Assembly (NCBI GenBank): GCA_905221605.1
Contig: CAJNDS010002758.1
Location: 154,115-218,114 of the forward strand
DNA length: 64,000 nucleotides
Direction of reading: 5' to 3'
Source of the DNA: Symbiodinium natans
Lineage: Eukaryota > Sar > Dinophyceae > Suessiales > Symbiodiniaceae
Made by a program: the position numbers and the translations under genes. The notes beneath the pieces were generated by a model. The model searched no databases. It was not told the origin of the DNA and was given only the letters and a program-made list of their open reading frames with translations. This document shows, one piece after another, positions 33,580 through 43,691 of the stretch (its first letter is position 1; the number at the start of each line of letters is the position of its first letter).

Positions 33580-35040
33580 ACTACGAGTTGTGGACTACAG
33601 AGCCAGAAGCTTGTACCCTCGGCAGATGCAATTGGCATCGCTGGCATTTGAAGAGCGACCAAAAGAGTCAGAAGATGTCACAAGCTTCGTTGGCTTTGGC
33701 CATGGGCAACTGCCCGCGTGCCCGGCGTGCCCGCAGGGTCGCTGCAATTGCCTGTGAGACAAAGATGTTGCGCTGGTTGCTGTGCTACACTTGAGGTTGA
33801 TGGTACGGTGATTCGCTCGTGAATCCGGTGCCCAGGAGTTGAGGCCGTGAGACCGCGAGGATGGCCATTGCTTGAAAAAGACTTTGCATGGGGTTTACTG
33901 CCTTTTTGCAGATGGCTGCAACGGGCGACTTGCCGCTGGTGTTCGGCCTCTGCCTTCTTGTGCTCTAAGCTAAACCGTTATCACCATGCTGCAAGACAAC
34001 CAAGAAATTACAGCAAGCGTAGCCTTGGCACATGCAGAATTTGCATCATTTTGGGGGTTGTGTGCTATCTTTCTCAAAGGGCGTACTCGCTGTTCTAGCT
34101 GATTCTGGCCAGTTGTGGACACCATGTCTCATGAATGGCGCATGCATGCAGACAGCAGTCGTGCTCTGAGACAGCCTGTTCTATGCTCCCAAGACATGCC
34201 TCGTAAAGCTGAGGCCCCCTGTTCGCGGAGTACCTTCTCCTTGCCGGAGAGGTGGGAAGTGCGTAGAAAGTGAAGTTCACGCCACCCCTCGCTTCGGCAA
34301 GGTGGGCTGGGGTGAGCTGGTCAGTACGGAGGACATGGCCATCGGCCAGGGAGACATTCTGATTGTCGAAAACATGCAGACACTGGGCGTGTGGAGTGTG
34401 CGAGTGGGCTGTCAGAAGGACAGTTTCACGATGTTCTACGAGTTGTGAGACCGAGGAATGACTTCGTTGAGGTTGACCCGGTAAATCCGCGAGGAGGTGC
34501 TGTGTCCAAGTCAAAACACCTCCCGGCTGTTCAGGGCTTCAACACGAAAGCGCTGCCACAAGCTGGCGAGTAGGCGATGCGAAGTCACGAGCCGATACCC
34601 CTTCCACGCCTTCGTGCTGCACATTCATGCTCTTTTGGTGTCGATGAGCTCTGCGCAGCGAAGGCGCCTTTGCGGTGGCAGAGGCGAGCGCCATCTGTCC
34701 ACAGATTGCCCGTCTCATCGAACACTTCGCTGTGCGTCGGGAGCCTACGAGTGTTCCAATTGTTCCAGCTAGTTTCATTGCACTTGCATAGACTGGTATA
34801 GACAGGTGGTGGGGAGGTGATTCTCACAAGCAGCTCGGCGGACTTTCAGCCACGCTGCAAGCAATGCTCCTGCAGTTCGAAACCTTTGTACCTGTTCGCA
34901 GCTTGCATTCCGCACTTACCATACATGTGGAGCTAAGGAGACTACCATCCAAAGCAGCACTGCTCCTTTATACCACAGAAGGGCCCTTTCCCTCCGCATT
35001 GTGTACAGGGCACAGTGGGCTCACATTTTTATGAGCCCAT
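33580..35040. other. No confidently supported gene
   Basis: At 34095-34514 both strands are open for over 40 codons: minus 139 codons (GGVNFTFYALPTSPARRR) and plus (LVSTEDMAIGQGDILIVEN). Neither carries a recognised domain and I cannot choose the strand. The neighbouring array is all plus. Confidence 0.35.
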
Positions 35041-35046
35041 AGCTGC

Positions 35047-35500
35047 TTGCGTACAGAAGCTGTACAGCGGAGACGCGCCCTACAGCGACCAGGCGACCTG
35101 AAATGGAGTCAGAGGGCGGCATGTTCACCAGCAGCCAGAGTTTCGCCGTTCTTGCGGCAGGTAAAGATTGCCTTCAAGGGCTTTCATGAGGAGGTAGATT
35201 CCCTCGGCTCGTTTGAGTATCCGGATGAACAGAGCACGTGGGTCGCCTGACAGCACCTGTTCATACGTTGATGCGTGTTCGCTCGCAACTGTCCGTGTCG
35301 TTAGCTCATTAATACCTCTACATGTTCATGAGTCACCAGGAGAGAATCTCCCACGCAGAAGAGCCCAACGAGAGAAAGCTGCACGGCTATCCACTTGCGG
35401 CGTGGACTGGAGCAGTCCTGCTCGATTCGTCGAATCAGGTGCCCGAAGACTTCATATCATGTCAATATTGTGTCAATTGCGCAAGCATGTTTAGTTCTTT
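35047..35500 (+). CDS. Exon-like frames of an unidentified gene
   Basis: Three consecutive protein-like frames on +: 35047-35100 (KLYSGDAPYSDQ), 35160-35250 (VKIAFKGFHEEVDSLGSFEY, ending PDEQSTWVA) and 35330-35470 (HQERISHAEEPNERKLHGYP, then LAAWTGAVLLDSSNQVPEDF). Composition and orientation match neighbouring genes, but no family is recognised and the splice joins are not established. Confidence 0.35.
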
Positions 35501-35643
35501 TTGATAGTTCTACAGCACCATGCCATCACCATGCAGGCTAGTGATGTCAATGCACCGCCCGACATCATGTCGGTGTTCAGACGCGAGACTCTACAGTCTT
35601 GGCTGCGGCACCGTGGGACGACGCTTCCTTTCGCCCTTGAGCA

Positions 35644-35680
35644 ATTTTGTGTGTGTGTGTGTGTGTATGTGTGTGTATAC
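35644..35680. repeat. GT microsatellite
   Basis: (GT)n with GTAT variants; a second GT-rich stretch lies at 35937-35966. Confidence 0.9.
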
Positions 35681-36144
35681 TCGTAGAAACTGTGTATAGG
35701 GTGCCTGACACTTGAAGCCAGCTCTGACGAGGAATCGTATCTTTGTCTGTGGGTGTCTTGGAAGAACTTCAACTTTGAGGGGTCTTTCTAGATTTTCTGA
35801 AAGGTGCGGTCAGGATAGCCAGGTCTTGAGTCTCGGGTCGATGGTTCCAGGCTGGCAATGGATTACTGCGTGCTTGACACCGTGGCCAACGCAGTTAGCG
35901 CAGGATTCCGGTGCCTGGACTGGGCTAGACTGGAAGTGGGTGTGTGGGTGTGTGTGCATGTGTGTGCGAAGTTCTTGAAAGCCGTCCAGTTGAATGGTTG
36001 TTCCGCTCTTTTGTGTGTCAGGCATGTCCACATGATAATGGACGCTTCGCGAGCGGTTCACCTCCCTAGCATGGGCAAGGCCGATGGGGCTGCACCACTT
36101 CGTGTTATTCTGATCAATTCTGGTCGTCATGGTTGTTTGCATGT

Positions 36145-36291
36145 TTTTGCTGCCGCTGCCACTGCCGCTGCTGCAGCCGCCTGCGGCCGCTGCCGCTGCC
36201 GCTGCCGCTGCCGCTGCCGCTGCCGCTGCCGCTGCCGCTGCCGCTGCCGCTGCTGCTGCTGCTGCTGCTGCTCCAGCTGCTCCTGCTGCTC

Positions 36292-36343
<52 letters not shown>

Positions 36344-36350
36344 TGTTCTC
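36145..36350. repeat. GCCGCT/GCT microsatellite
   Basis: A hexamer array (GCCGCT)n at 36187-36250 passes into (GCT)n with CTCCAG interruptions to 36345. All six frames stay open as poly-Ala, Leu, Cys, Ser and so on, and these are not taken as genes. Confidence 0.95.
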
Positions 36351-36424
36351 GCTGCCTCGCTGTTGCAGTTGGCAGTTGAGGCCGTTGCTTTTATTGCTCG
36401 TGTCAACGTGCAAAGCAAGACGGA

Positions 36425-37368
36425 TGCAAACCCCGCCAGTTCGGCACTGGCTTCTTCAGCGATCCGGGGGACATCCAGAAGCAGCTGAAGGCTGCGGGAG
36501 TGACTGTCGCCGAAAGCCCAGATGTCAAGTAGTTGTGCGTGCTGCAGGTGATGTTATCCCCAAACCCCAGCAGTCGCTACTGACCATTGAATGTAAAGGG
36601 GCATCCTTAGAGTCTTAGAGGCATCCCTTCTAGCAGTTGCCGAAAACACGCCTAGGTTCCGACGGCAGCGCTCCTGCCAGGCAAGGGGGAGTTGCAAAAA
36701 ATGGGTTGACAGCACAGCAAGTATGCTCGGAAATAGGCCGGGTGCATTTTTGCGCAGTTGTGCTAAACTGCCAGGCTTCGTTCCTTACAACCCAGTTGGT
36801 GAGAAGGAGCGCGGTGTATTCTCCATGTCTGCCTGAACGACCCCCCCCCCCCCCCCCCCCAAACAAGCCCCCCCCCCCCAAACAACCGCCCTTGAAAAGC
36901 AATCTGACATACGTCAAGCCTACCAGGAGATGCTGAAGTACGGCTTTCCAAAGACGCTGGGACCCTTCGCCCTGGTCCGCACGAAGAAGCTGGCCCTCTT
37001 CGTCGACCGCGCGCGGGCCTCGGAAAAGCCCAAAGAAGCCAAGGGCAAAGCCGTTGAAAAGAACAAAACGCGGCCCCAGGCCCTATAAACCCTCAACCCT
37101 AAAACCCCCCTGGCTCCCCCCAAAAAACACAAAAGAACAGCTGCATTCTACGCCAGCTGTATGTTGTAGGGGCTTTTCTCCAACTGCGCAGGAGAAGAAA
37201 ACCTACAAGGCTGGGAAGTGAGAAGCCCCTTCTCCTGCCGACTCAGCTGGCTCCTGCCGCGAGGCGAAAGCTCCGCTGGAAGAGATCCGGCAGCTGGAAG
37301 CCAACGGCATGTCTGCAACAGGCTGCGACCGGTTTGCGGTTTAGGGTTTAGGGTTTAGGGTTGAGGGC

Positions 37369-37400
<32 letters not shown>

Positions 37401-38468
37401 GGGAGGGGGTTCCCACTGGAGCCAGGTTGTGACGCGTCAGGGGAAAGCTGCCAACAGCTGTGTTGGGCACTGCGCCACACCCCAACAACCCCAACAACAT
37501 CAGGCACCATTGCCGCGCCATCACCGCTGACCTTGCCAGATCAGGCGTGGCGACTCTGCACATCTTCCCATCCGAAAGCTTGAGCTGGAGTCGAATGTTA
37601 AGGCAGTTTTTTGTAAAGTCTTCGTACATCTGAGAAAGGTTTAGATTCTTTAGATCTCTTCCGTACATCCCAGTACCGTGCAAGGTGAAGAAAGTGCTCG
37701 GCATTCCGATGGAGGCCGTTCAGCTCCTTGGCACCGCAAGCGTCCTTTCAGTTGTAGTTGGAGGTTTGCGAAAATGAGGGAGGCCTTAAAGAATGGACCT
37801 CGAATAGTAGCCTCATAATGAGGACCCAACACCATTTGCGTCTGTGTTCTCGCTCGCTCTCTCTCTCTCTCTTTCTTGTCTCTCTGCCCGTCATTTCTGT
37901 TGAGTTCAAAGGGTCTCGCACTCTTCATCTCTCACATGCTCGATGTCAGCAAGAGATCACGAAGTGGGAAGGTTCAAGAATATTCAGACATGTTCAGCAT
38001 GTGGCTCAGGGATGCTCAGGACACTTTTGCAACCACCTGTGAGGTTCTGCTGGGCCTATCCTGTGGGTGGAGGAAAGTGGTCGGAGCAGGTACGTGCCAT
38101 TAAGTTAAAAAGGCCCCAAATCGCGTTCTTCGAATGCACATCACACATTCTACTCTGGATTTCCGTTTGGAGGCTTTGGCGTACTTTTCGATTACGACCC
38201 CCAGCTCTGCCTTCTTCGTGTACGGGGGCTACATTTACTTCGACAAACATGGCAGGGTGGTGGCAATGCGCCTCGGATCCTAGCAGGAAGCCTTGTGCTG
38301 TACCAGCGAACAGACAGGGAAGAGTGTTGCCCGTCAATCTGCCCATCTGTCTGCCCCCCCCCTTCTTAATCTTTCCCTAGCTCTCTCTGTCTCGTTCTCT
38401 CCCTCCCTTTCTCTCTCTCTCTCCCTCCCTCTCTCTGTCTCGCTCTCTCCCTCCCTCTCTATGTCTCG

Positions 38469-38503
<35 letters not shown>

Positions 38504-39305
38504 TCCCTCTTCTCCCTCTCCCTCTCCCTCTCCTTCTCCCTCTCCCTCTCCCTCTCCTTCTCCCTCTCCCTCTCTCCCTCTCCCTCTCCTTCTCCCTCTC
38601 CCTCTTCCTCTCCCTCTCCCCTCTCTCTCTCTCCCTCGCTGCCCTCCTCCTTCTCCTCTCCCCTCTCCCTCTCCCCTCTCCTCCCCTCTCCCCTCTCTCT
38701 CTCCCCCCTTCTCCCCCCCTCTCCCCCCCTCTCCCCCCCTCTCCTCCCCCCCGCTCTCTCCCCCCCTCTCCCCCCCTCCTCTCTCCCCCCCTCTCCCCCC
38801 CTCTCCACCCCCCCCTTTCCCCCCCTCCCCCCCCCTCCCCCTCCCTCTTCCCCCCCTCTCCCCCCCTCGCCCCCCCGCGCCCCCCCTCCTCCCCTCCTCT
38901 CCCCCCTCTCCCCTCTCCCCCCCTCTCCCCTCTCCCCTCTCTCCCCTCTCCCTTCTCCCCTCTCCCCTCTCCCCTCACTCCCCTCTCCCCTCTCCCCTCT
39001 CACCCTTCTCCCCTCTCCCCTCTACTCCTCCCCCTCTCTCCCCCTCTGCCCTCGCCCCTCCTCTCCCCCCCTCTCCCTCTCCCCCCCTCTCTCTCTCCCC
39101 CACTCTCCCTCCCTCCCCTCCCTCTCCCTCTCTCTCTCTCTCTGTCTCTTTTTCTCCCTCTTTCCCTCTCTCGCTTTCTCGAGGTGTGCCATCTCCCTTG
39201 GGAATGGCCTGCTCTTCGAGGAGGGCAAGCCTTGGGATCCACGTTTCTCTGCAGCCCTGGAGGGCCGCTGGGTGCGTGTCACCGTGCCCTACATCCTCGA
39301 CAAAG

Positions 39306-39339
<34 letters not shown>

Positions 39340-39742
39340 CAGAGAGAGAGAGAGAGGAGAGAGAGAGAGAAGAACAGAGAGAAGTTGGACCTCGAAAGAC
39401 AGGAAACAAGAAAGAAATGAAAGAAGGAAAGAAAGACAGAAAGAAAGAGAAAGAAAAACGACAACAACAAAGAAAGAAAGACATAAAGAAATAAAACAAG
39501 ATAGAGAAAGAAACAAAAGATGGAGAAAGGAACAACAGATAGAGAAAGAAGCAAAAGGCGCCAGCGGAATCAACTGCTGCGTTTGCGGCAGGGGATACCC
39601 TGGCCGCCTGGCAGGGATGGCTTTCAGCCCCAAGAACCCCAAGGAGCTGCACTGGAGTACTCGTACAGTATGGAATCATGGTGTGGGGGGAGATGTGCCA
39701 TTGCCATGGTGCAGTAAAGGAACTTCGGTGCACACAGAGACA

Positions 39743-39784
<42 letters not shown>

Positions 39785-40180
39785 GGAGCGCACCCTGCAA
39801 GTGCACAACAAGTCTGAGCGAGAGGCAGAAGGTTCGGGGAGCATGTGTCCAGGAGGGCGCCACTTCGCGTGGGTCAACGGCGGGGAGGTTCTACAGCCCC
39901 CATGCAAGGCCCACAAGCGTGAGCAGCTTGCAGACGAGGATCTGGAGATGTTTAGAGCTGTTTGTTGCAAGCCCTGCGCCTGCTTTCGAGAACAGGAGAA
40001 CTTGATGAACCCCCCCTGGCATTGATCCAAGATCACCCTTGACCCTTGAACTCTAACAACACTCGAACGATGCATAAATTCCTCACAGGAAGTGCTCGGA
40101 GGTGAAGTGTGGCAGGTGCCGGCCTAAGAGCCACTTTTGGCGCGAAGTTGCCATGAGGATCGTCTAAAGATGCAATGAAA
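36425..40180 (+). CDS. Exon cluster of one or more unidentified genes
   Basis: Protein-like plus-strand exons separated by repeats: 36425-36531 (KPRQFGTGFFSDPGDIQKQL, KAAGVTVAESPDVK); 36890-37075 (RQAYQEMLKYGFPKTLGPFA, LVRTKKLALFVDRARASEKP); 37240-37320 (EEIRQLEANGMSATG); 38160-38270 (FFVYGGYIYFDKHGRVVAMR); 39195-39305 (GNGLLFEEGKPWDP, LEGRWVRVTVPYILDKG); 39855-39990 (HFAWVNGGEVLQ, CKAHKREQLADEDLEMF, CCKPC); and 40085-40170 (KCSEVKCGRCRPKSHFWREV). The last two are Cys-rich and might bind zinc. Order and orientation allow one gene, but no known family is recognised and the phases were not all checked. One join near 38205 would need a single C removed from a run of five. Confidence 0.4.
36841..36880. 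repeat. Poly-C runs
   Basis: Two C runs (20 and 10 bases) separated by aaacaag, just before an exon-like frame. The run length may be unreliable in assembly. Confidence 0.9.
37078..37402. repeat. Telomere-like stretches in opposite orientation
   Basis: A degenerate CCCTAAA stretch at 37078-37112 and a TTTAGGG/TTGAGGG array at 37336-37402 flank about 220 bp with an exon-like frame. Confidence 0.8.
38340..39180. repeat. 840-bp pure pyrimidine tract (CT/CCT/C-rich)
   Basis: An almost uninterrupted C/T strand: (CT)n with gtctcg variants to 38480, CTCTCC units to 38700, then C-rich CCCCCCTCTC units to 39180. Open frames across it (375 and 214 codons) are artefacts. Confidence 0.95.
39305..39545. 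repeat. Purine tract (GA)n, complementary to the pyrimidine tract
   Basis: (GA)n at 39305-39380, then AAAG/GAAA-rich to 39545. A second (GA)n array lies at 39748-39790. Only about 125 bp, holding one exon-like frame, separates it from the pyrimidine tract. Confidence 0.9.
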
Positions 40181-40199
40181 TGTCTGAGTCTGTTGAGTG

Positions 40200-40915
40200 C
40201 TGCGCCTCCGAGCACTGAAGGTCCGTTTTTTGGGACCGAAGACTGAGGCACCTCCAAATGGTTGCTTCGTTTATCTCTTCAGCGAGTCCCCATCCCTTTC
40301 TGCCGGGCCCCGAGATGAGGATCAGGGTTACGACGGTTACGAAGCAGCGGCTGTTGAAGCAGCGAGGACGAGCGGGATGTGTACTTCCCAGTGGCCGGAG
40401 CAGGGCAGGGCCACAAGTGTTTTGGCCGCGTTGGCATCAGCGAAGAGGAGGCCCTATATGGCTGCCTTAGTCCCCCCTGGTTCTGAGAAGGGAATGACGG
40501 AATTAAGGCCCTATGTACTCCTTTAAAGTAGGGTATATACAGGGTCCTCATTCCCTACTAAGAACCAGCCAGTAGAGTCTGTCCGAGCAATCATGCATCC
40601 GGTGTCTGACCAGACTGTGAAGCAGCTCCGCCGTATGATTGGTGGGGCCGCTTGCCGGCCATGGTGTGCGACACTACACAAGCTCCTATGACTTCCGCGC
40701 TTTTCGTGACACACACTCAGGAGAAGGTATGCGAGGTCAGTGTCGGTAAGGTCATGAAGGCCCTTCAAGAGTGGGAAGCTTGTCAGCACGAGATGGAGCG
40801 CAGGGACACCGAAGAGCCATTGAAGATTCGGGGAAAGATGAGCCGCAAGAGTTGTTGTGAACTTCAACTTGGCTCTACCCAACTGCCTGAAGCAAGCAGC
40901 CTGTCCAAAAACCTG
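40200..40915 (+). other. Possible upstream exons, unassigned
   Basis: Plus frames EDQGYDGYEAAAVEAART (about 40315-40380) and EVSVGKVMKALQEWEACQHE (about 40730-40800) look protein-like and precede the EF-hand exons in the same direction. They may be 5' exons of that gene; no joins were established. Confidence 0.3.
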
Positions 40916-40920
40916 CCTGT

Positions 40921-41421
40921 GATCAGGATGCAAATCTTGATGGGAAGATCAGCGAGGATGAGATGACGACAGTCTTGAAGACTCTGAATCCAAAGATCTC
41001 CTCGGAAAGCATGCGCCGGTTGTTCTCACAAGCAGACCTCAACAAGGAGCATTGCCGGGTTTGCATCAAATCGTACAACTTTGGCATTCTTGTTTTTGTG
41101 GAGCGCAGCGGGGGGAAGCGTCCCAAATGGTTGCACAACATGAAAAGACAAGGAAGTCCGAGAAAGATCATCCCAGGTTTCTCCTGAAGATGCTCTTCTC
41201 ACATCTTCTCGTGCTCCTCATGCCTCGGCTCTTCTCACATTCCTGTTAAGGCAAAGTAGGAGCTGCCCTTGAGGCAGAGCAAACATGAGCAAAGCAGTGT
41301 AGGAGCAGCAACGCTCAGAAGGCCGTACCCTGCTTCACAGCTGCCTGCTTCACAGCTGCAGGACGGATCAATTGATGTCGAAGAGCTTGTGAAGTGGCTC
41401 TGGCCAAGAGATTCAGAATGA
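40921..41421 (+). CDS. EF-hand calcium-binding protein, C-terminal exons
   Basis: Exon 40921-41046 holds a complete EF loop, DQDANLDGKISE, with all acidic ligand positions filled, followed by a helix (DEMTTVLKTLNP). It ends in the first half of a second loop (ADLNK). A GA-AG intron (41047-41361) joins in phase to 41362-41421, which completes the loop as DLNKDGSIDVEE and ends LVKWLWPRDSE-stop. The exact completion of a canonical 12-residue loop across the join supports both the gene and the GA donor. Upstream exons are uncertain, so the family (calmodulin-like, kinase or other) is not decided. Confidence 0.75.
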
Positions 41422-42250
41422 CGCGCGTAGCATGGTGCAGCTGCACTTCTTGAAGTTTTAATTCTGGCAGGCAGCCGCCGTGCTTGCTGTTGGTTGTCAA
41501 GCCAACATGCAGGTTTGCAGATGTACACAGCGGATCTATGCCGTGACCTCTGGGACATGGCACAGATGGGATTCGTGCCGCCACAGCCAGCTTCAGCAAG
41601 CCCGAAACCATGCAGCGGCGAAGATATTGAAAGTCGATAGAGACGAACAGGTCGTATGCTGCCCATATTTGTCACTCTGGCGGCGACCGCAAGGGACCCG
41701 GAAACTCGGGTCGTGCTCCAAGAGCTGTCCAGGCCCTCGAAGAGGTCCTTGGCTCCTTTCAGTGTGCTCCTTGCTCGCCGAAAACATGGACCTGAGATGG
41801 ACAGACCTGTTTAAAGGCGACGGATACAGACTGACAAAGCATGTCCCGCGCCCAGATCCAACTTGTGCCTCGCCGTCTAGGTGCTTCTGACACCTGACCG
41901 TTCCATGTATGTGGCAACATGCTCACCTTTCAATTTCCATGAGGGAAGCAGAAGATGAGCAATGATTAGGGGTAGCTTGTGCCAGTGCTCAAGTTGATAA
42001 GGTTTCGCTACGAGTCAAGCCGATCCTGCAGCGCTCACTTGCACCAACCATGCCTGTTCATCTGCTCCCACTCATCACATCGGCAGGTTTTTTGGTACCC
42101 CTGTAGATGCCGAAGCCTAAACAACCTTCAGGATCTTCAGATTTTCAGACATCCCTTTGTCTTCAGACCACATGTCTTGCCTTGGCGCGCAGTGGCCTCC
42201 CATGGTGTTGCCTGATGCTACCCGGATGCAGACTGCTGGGAGTAGCTGAT
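41422..42250. other. No confidently supported gene
   Basis: Two plus frames look faintly protein-like: MYTADLCRDLWDMAQMGF at 41521-41574 and LAATARDPETRVVLQELS near 41680-41735. No family and no secure joins. Confidence 0.3.
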
Positions 42251-42255
42251 TCCTA

Positions 42256-42332
42256 TCCCCTAAAGACTAAACCCTAAAGCCTAAATCCTAAACCCTAAAC
42301 CCTGAACCCTAAACCCTAAACCCTCAACGCTA
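42256..42332 (+). repeat. Interstitial telomere-like array
   Basis: About nine CCCTAAA-type units with variants, 0.5 kb left of the AT-rich island. A shorter array (44398-44426) lies on its right. Confidence 0.85.
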
Positions 42333-42414
42333 GTGAATTCCGAGTGGCTGAGGTGAATGTGGTCACCGTGGAAGCAGAGGAACTTGAGGTGCCATTCCAG
42401 AGCCCGGAAATTAG

Positions 42415-42454
42415 TCAGAGACCCCCCTTGCCCCTTTTGGGTAAATGGCACCAC
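42415..42454. repeat. Repeat copy related to the foldback at 44437-44630
   Basis: CAGAGACCCCCCTTGCCCC followed by TTTTGGGTAAATGGCACCACC. It closely resembles the inverted sequence at 44593-44630 and, less closely, the direct sequence at 44437-44473, so family members stand on both sides of the AT-rich island. Confidence 0.65.
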
Positions 42455-42815
42455 CCTAAAAATAGTATCTTCAGATCCCACCTGTCACCCTAGGATAAGA
42501 ATTCTATCTTCAGATCTCAGCCCCCGGCCCTGGGACTCCAACCTTAAGATCTCAAGCCCGCTACCCCACACTATGACCCCAGCCCGACTGCCCAAATGCC
42601 TGAAACATCCTTTACACCAAGCCCTATAGCACCAACCACCAACACCGTGTACCCCACCTCGTGAAACCGCCGTAGTACCTACAAGCACTCACAAAAACCC
42701 ACTAATCCACCAAGGCCACCACCCTTACCCTACCACTAAGAATCCCCAAACCTGTACCACCCTTAACAGGCAAAATTAGGTTCATAGAATCAGGAAGCAG
42801 GGGAGCTTCGGCATC

Positions 42816-42896
42816 ATGTCAAACTTGCTGTTTTTATATTTATATTCGGGTATGTCTATCGGCTCTACTTTAGGTATTTCTTCGCTCATTACTTAA
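42816..42896 (+). CDS. Tiny hydrophobic ORF in the AT-rich island
   Basis: 26 codons from ATG 42816 to TAA: MSNLLFLYLYSGMSIGSTLG and a short end. It would form one membrane helix. It ends 25 bp before the next ORF. Its length allows chance. Confidence 0.3.
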   Translation: MSNLLFLYLYSGMSIGSTLGISSLIT

Positions 42897-42921
42897 TAGG
42901 AGAAAAATATCTTTTCATGTA

Positions 42922-43068
42922 ATGGAGAAGTATATAGAAACGATGGAGGAAATTGAGGAAATTGAGAAGGTTGTAATACACGACACAAAGCTTAAAAGGT
43001 GTTGCACCGCTTCTTTAGAATTGCTTAAAGCAGTTCTTGAGTATTTGAAAAAATCTAAGAAAGGTTAA
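42922..43068 (+). CDS. 48-residue acidic helical ORF
   Basis: From ATG 42922 to TAA 43066-43068: MEKYIETMEEIEEIEKVV, then a Cys pair (KRCCTASLELL) and a basic end (EYLKKSKKG). Helical and compact. Its stop overlaps the next ATG (TAATG, 43066-43070), an arrangement of compact viral or prokaryotic genomes. Confidence 0.4.
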   Translation: MEKYIETMEEIEEIEKVVIHDTKLKRCCTASLELLKAVLEYLKKSKKG

Positions 43069-43348
43069 TGAGCGACAGTCATAGGGAATCTAATGAAGGT
43101 GGCTTCACTTGAACACGGATGGGTTAAACTGTTTGCCCTGCAAGTGCAGAAGAAAGACTTTTCACAAAGAAACTAAGATAAACAATGAAGGTAAAACAAT
43201 AATTGAAGACAGGAGCAGTTGGAAGATGGGAAGAGGAATAACCCCGATGAAAACGACATATTTAAAACAAGCTGACAAGATAATGAAGGTGTTGATACAG
43301 CTACCGCCGGATGGGGATCAAGAAAGCCCACTCCAGAAGAGAGGCTAG
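43068..43348 (+). CDS. Cys/Lys-rich ORF, two overlapping frames (possible -1 shift)
   Basis: ATG 43068 opens a 14-codon frame ending ACT TGA. Stepping back one base at ACT continues without a stop to 43346-43348 as LNTDGLNCLPCKCRRKT, FHKETKINNEGKTIIEDR and further. The C-x2-C...K-T...K...GK pattern resembles small zinc-ribbon proteins common in large DNA viruses (DUF5679 type). The expected second Cys pair is not visible (SSWKMG at that place). The family match is from memory of the pattern, not a search. Confidence 0.35.
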
Positions 43349-43425
43349 AAAAAGTGGAGGAGGATGTTGAAAGGATAGACAAAGATGTAAATATTTTGAA
43401 GAATATTTTAAATACTATGGATTAA
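43276..43425 (+). CDS. Coiled-coil frame, C-terminal piece
   Basis: A 49-residue open frame after an in-frame TGA at 43273-43275: TATAGWGSRKPTPEERLEKV, then EEDVERIDKDVNILKNILNT and MD-stop. Upstream of the TGA the same frame holds QLEDGKRNNPDENDIFKTS. Either the ORF is broken, or TGA is read through, or this is not coding. Confidence 0.3.
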   Translation, partial: QDNEGVDTATAGWGSRKPTPEERLEKVEEDVERIDKDVNILKNILNTMD

Positions 43426-43510
43426 AATCTCGTGTATATTGACAGGCCATCTTGGCATAAAAAAAGCCCCAATGAAAACAGAAGAAGGAAGTGAGCCAAT
43501 GCCCCCGTGT

Positions 43511-43675
43511 GCCTAGCAGGTTCTACAGGTTCATAGGCAAACCATAAGAGTTTGGTAATGACATTAATTCGTAATTAGTTTCGTTAAATCTTAAGGAACC
43601 GGTTGCATGTAGAGCAATCGCGAGAGACGATAAGTCTCTCCCGGTGCAAATTTTCATAATATCGCATTATGAAAA
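43511..43675 (+). ncRNA. Cluster of perfect hairpins (structured RNA or 3'-end signals)
   Basis: Stems: GCCTA/TAGGC (43511-43515 with 43534-43538); CAAAC/GTTTG (43538-43542 with 43550-43554, 7-base loop); GAGAGAC/GTCTCTC (43622-43628 with 43634-43640, loop GATAA); and TTTTCATAAT/ATTATGAAAA (43651-43660 with 43666-43675, loop ATCGC). TTGCA near 43603 can also pair with TGCAA at 43645. They sit between two ORFs in the AT-rich island. No known ribozyme or tRNA core was recognised. Confidence 0.4.
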
Positions 43676-43691
43676 AGTGTATATAATAATA

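Noticed and set aside
35810-36620. Poly-Ala/Leu/Cys frames around the GCT repeat
   Set aside because: Microsatellite artefact; only the exon-like frame at 36425-36531 was kept.
38293-39420. 375-codon + frame and 208-366-codon minus frames across the CT tract
   Set aside because: Low-complexity translation of a pyrimidine tract, open in several frames at once.
43538-43554. Stem-loop resembling a tRNA anticodon arm
   Set aside because: The base before the supposed anticodon is A, not U, and no acceptor, D or T arm could be placed.
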